Source of the DNA: Gemmatimonadaceae bacterium
GTDB lineage: Bacteria > Gemmatimonadota > Gemmatimonadetes > Gemmatimonadales > Gemmatimonadaceae
Direction of reading: 5' to 3'
Assembly (NCBI GenBank): GCA_019637445.1
Contig: JAHBVS010000002.1
Coordinates: 62,001 to 126,000 of the forward strand
DNA: 64,000 bases
Under the pieces are notes generated by a model. The model worked only from the letters and a program-made list of their open reading frames with translations. It was not told the DNA's origin and made no database searches. This document shows positions 63,898-64,000 of this stretch, piece after piece; position 1 is the first letter of the stretch; each line of letters begins with the position of its first letter. The position numbers and the translations under genes are program-made.

Positions 63898-64000
63898 TGG
63901 GACAGAAGACGCATCCGGTTGGCTTCCGCCTCGGCGTGAGCACCCAGCACCGGTCCAAGTGGTTCGCCAAGAAGGACTTCCCGGCGCTGCTCAAGGAAGA
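63897..64000 (+). CDS. rpsC: 30S ribosomal protein S3 (5' end only)
   Basis: The first 34 codons: [34 protein letters not shown], the standard S3 start. The rest lies beyond the right edge. Confidence 0.97.
   Translation, partial: MGQKTHPVGFRLGVSTQHRSKWFAKKDFPALLKE

Overview
The window is high-GC bacterial chromosome. The best guess for its source is a motile member of the Gemmatimonadota. That is an inference from three things: the gene content (futalosine-pathway menaquinone genes, secreted S9 peptidase, BNR-repeat protein, a complete diderm flagellar core), the high GC, and an unusual EF-Tu switch I that I recall from that phylum but could not check. I see no insertion sequence, phage gene, CRISPR array, tRNA or rRNA.

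Layout. (1) 1-24,743: a flagellar/chemotaxis locus, nearly all on the minus strand. Read 5' to 3' it runs flgL-fliW-fliC, fliD-fliS-fliT, a sigma-54 activator, then a rod/basal-body/export operon (flgB-flgC-orf-fliE-fliF-fliG-fliH-fliI-fliJ-motE-fliK-flgD-flgE), then fliL-fliM-fliN-fliO/P-fliQ-fliR, which runs off the left edge. On the plus strand are a small unknown gene, flgM, cheY, a 50-codon ORF and a second receiver protein. (2) 24,759-33,345: an MHS-family transporter and a seven-gene, translationally coupled TetR / TolC / HlyD / two-ATPase / two-permease efflux operon. (3) 33,497-51,276: mixed housekeeping and accessory genes: S9B dipeptidyl peptidase, MscS-like membrane protein, amidohydrolase, BNR-repeat protein, GGCT-like enzyme, DUF808 protein, SelO, MOSC protein, APC permease, mqnD-mqnB, DinB protein, PlsB-type acyltransferase, lipoprotein. 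(4) 51,287-64,000: the translation locus. rpsL-rpsG is separated by about 4.3 kb (DUF3943 protein, DinB-like protein, serine hydrolase) from fusA-tuf-rpsJ-rplC-rplD-rplW-rplB-rpsS-rplV-rpsC, which runs off the right edge.

How the parts work together. Promoter-like sequences suggest a flagellar hierarchy. Good sigma-54 (-24/-12) matches precede fliL and flgB, and the encoded NtrC-type activator has the GAFTGA loop that sigma-54 activators need. A coherent sigma-28-like motif (TMAAGT-N13-CCGAnAC) precedes fliC, a small unknown gene and flgM, with weaker versions before fliD and flgL. The fliC leader adds a CsrA-type GGA hairpin plus a second GGA in the ribosome-binding site, next to fliW, the known antagonist of CsrA.

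Most notable: a FliK hook-length protein with an intact M15-type zinc peptidase domain; a FliO-FliP fusion whose junction looks like an internal signal peptide; the FliW/CsrA/flagellin control region; a fusA leader with mutually exclusive pairings; EF-Tu with an altered, lengthened switch I; heptanucleotide-period repeats in ribosomal spacers; and an L4 protein with a histone-H1-like tail.
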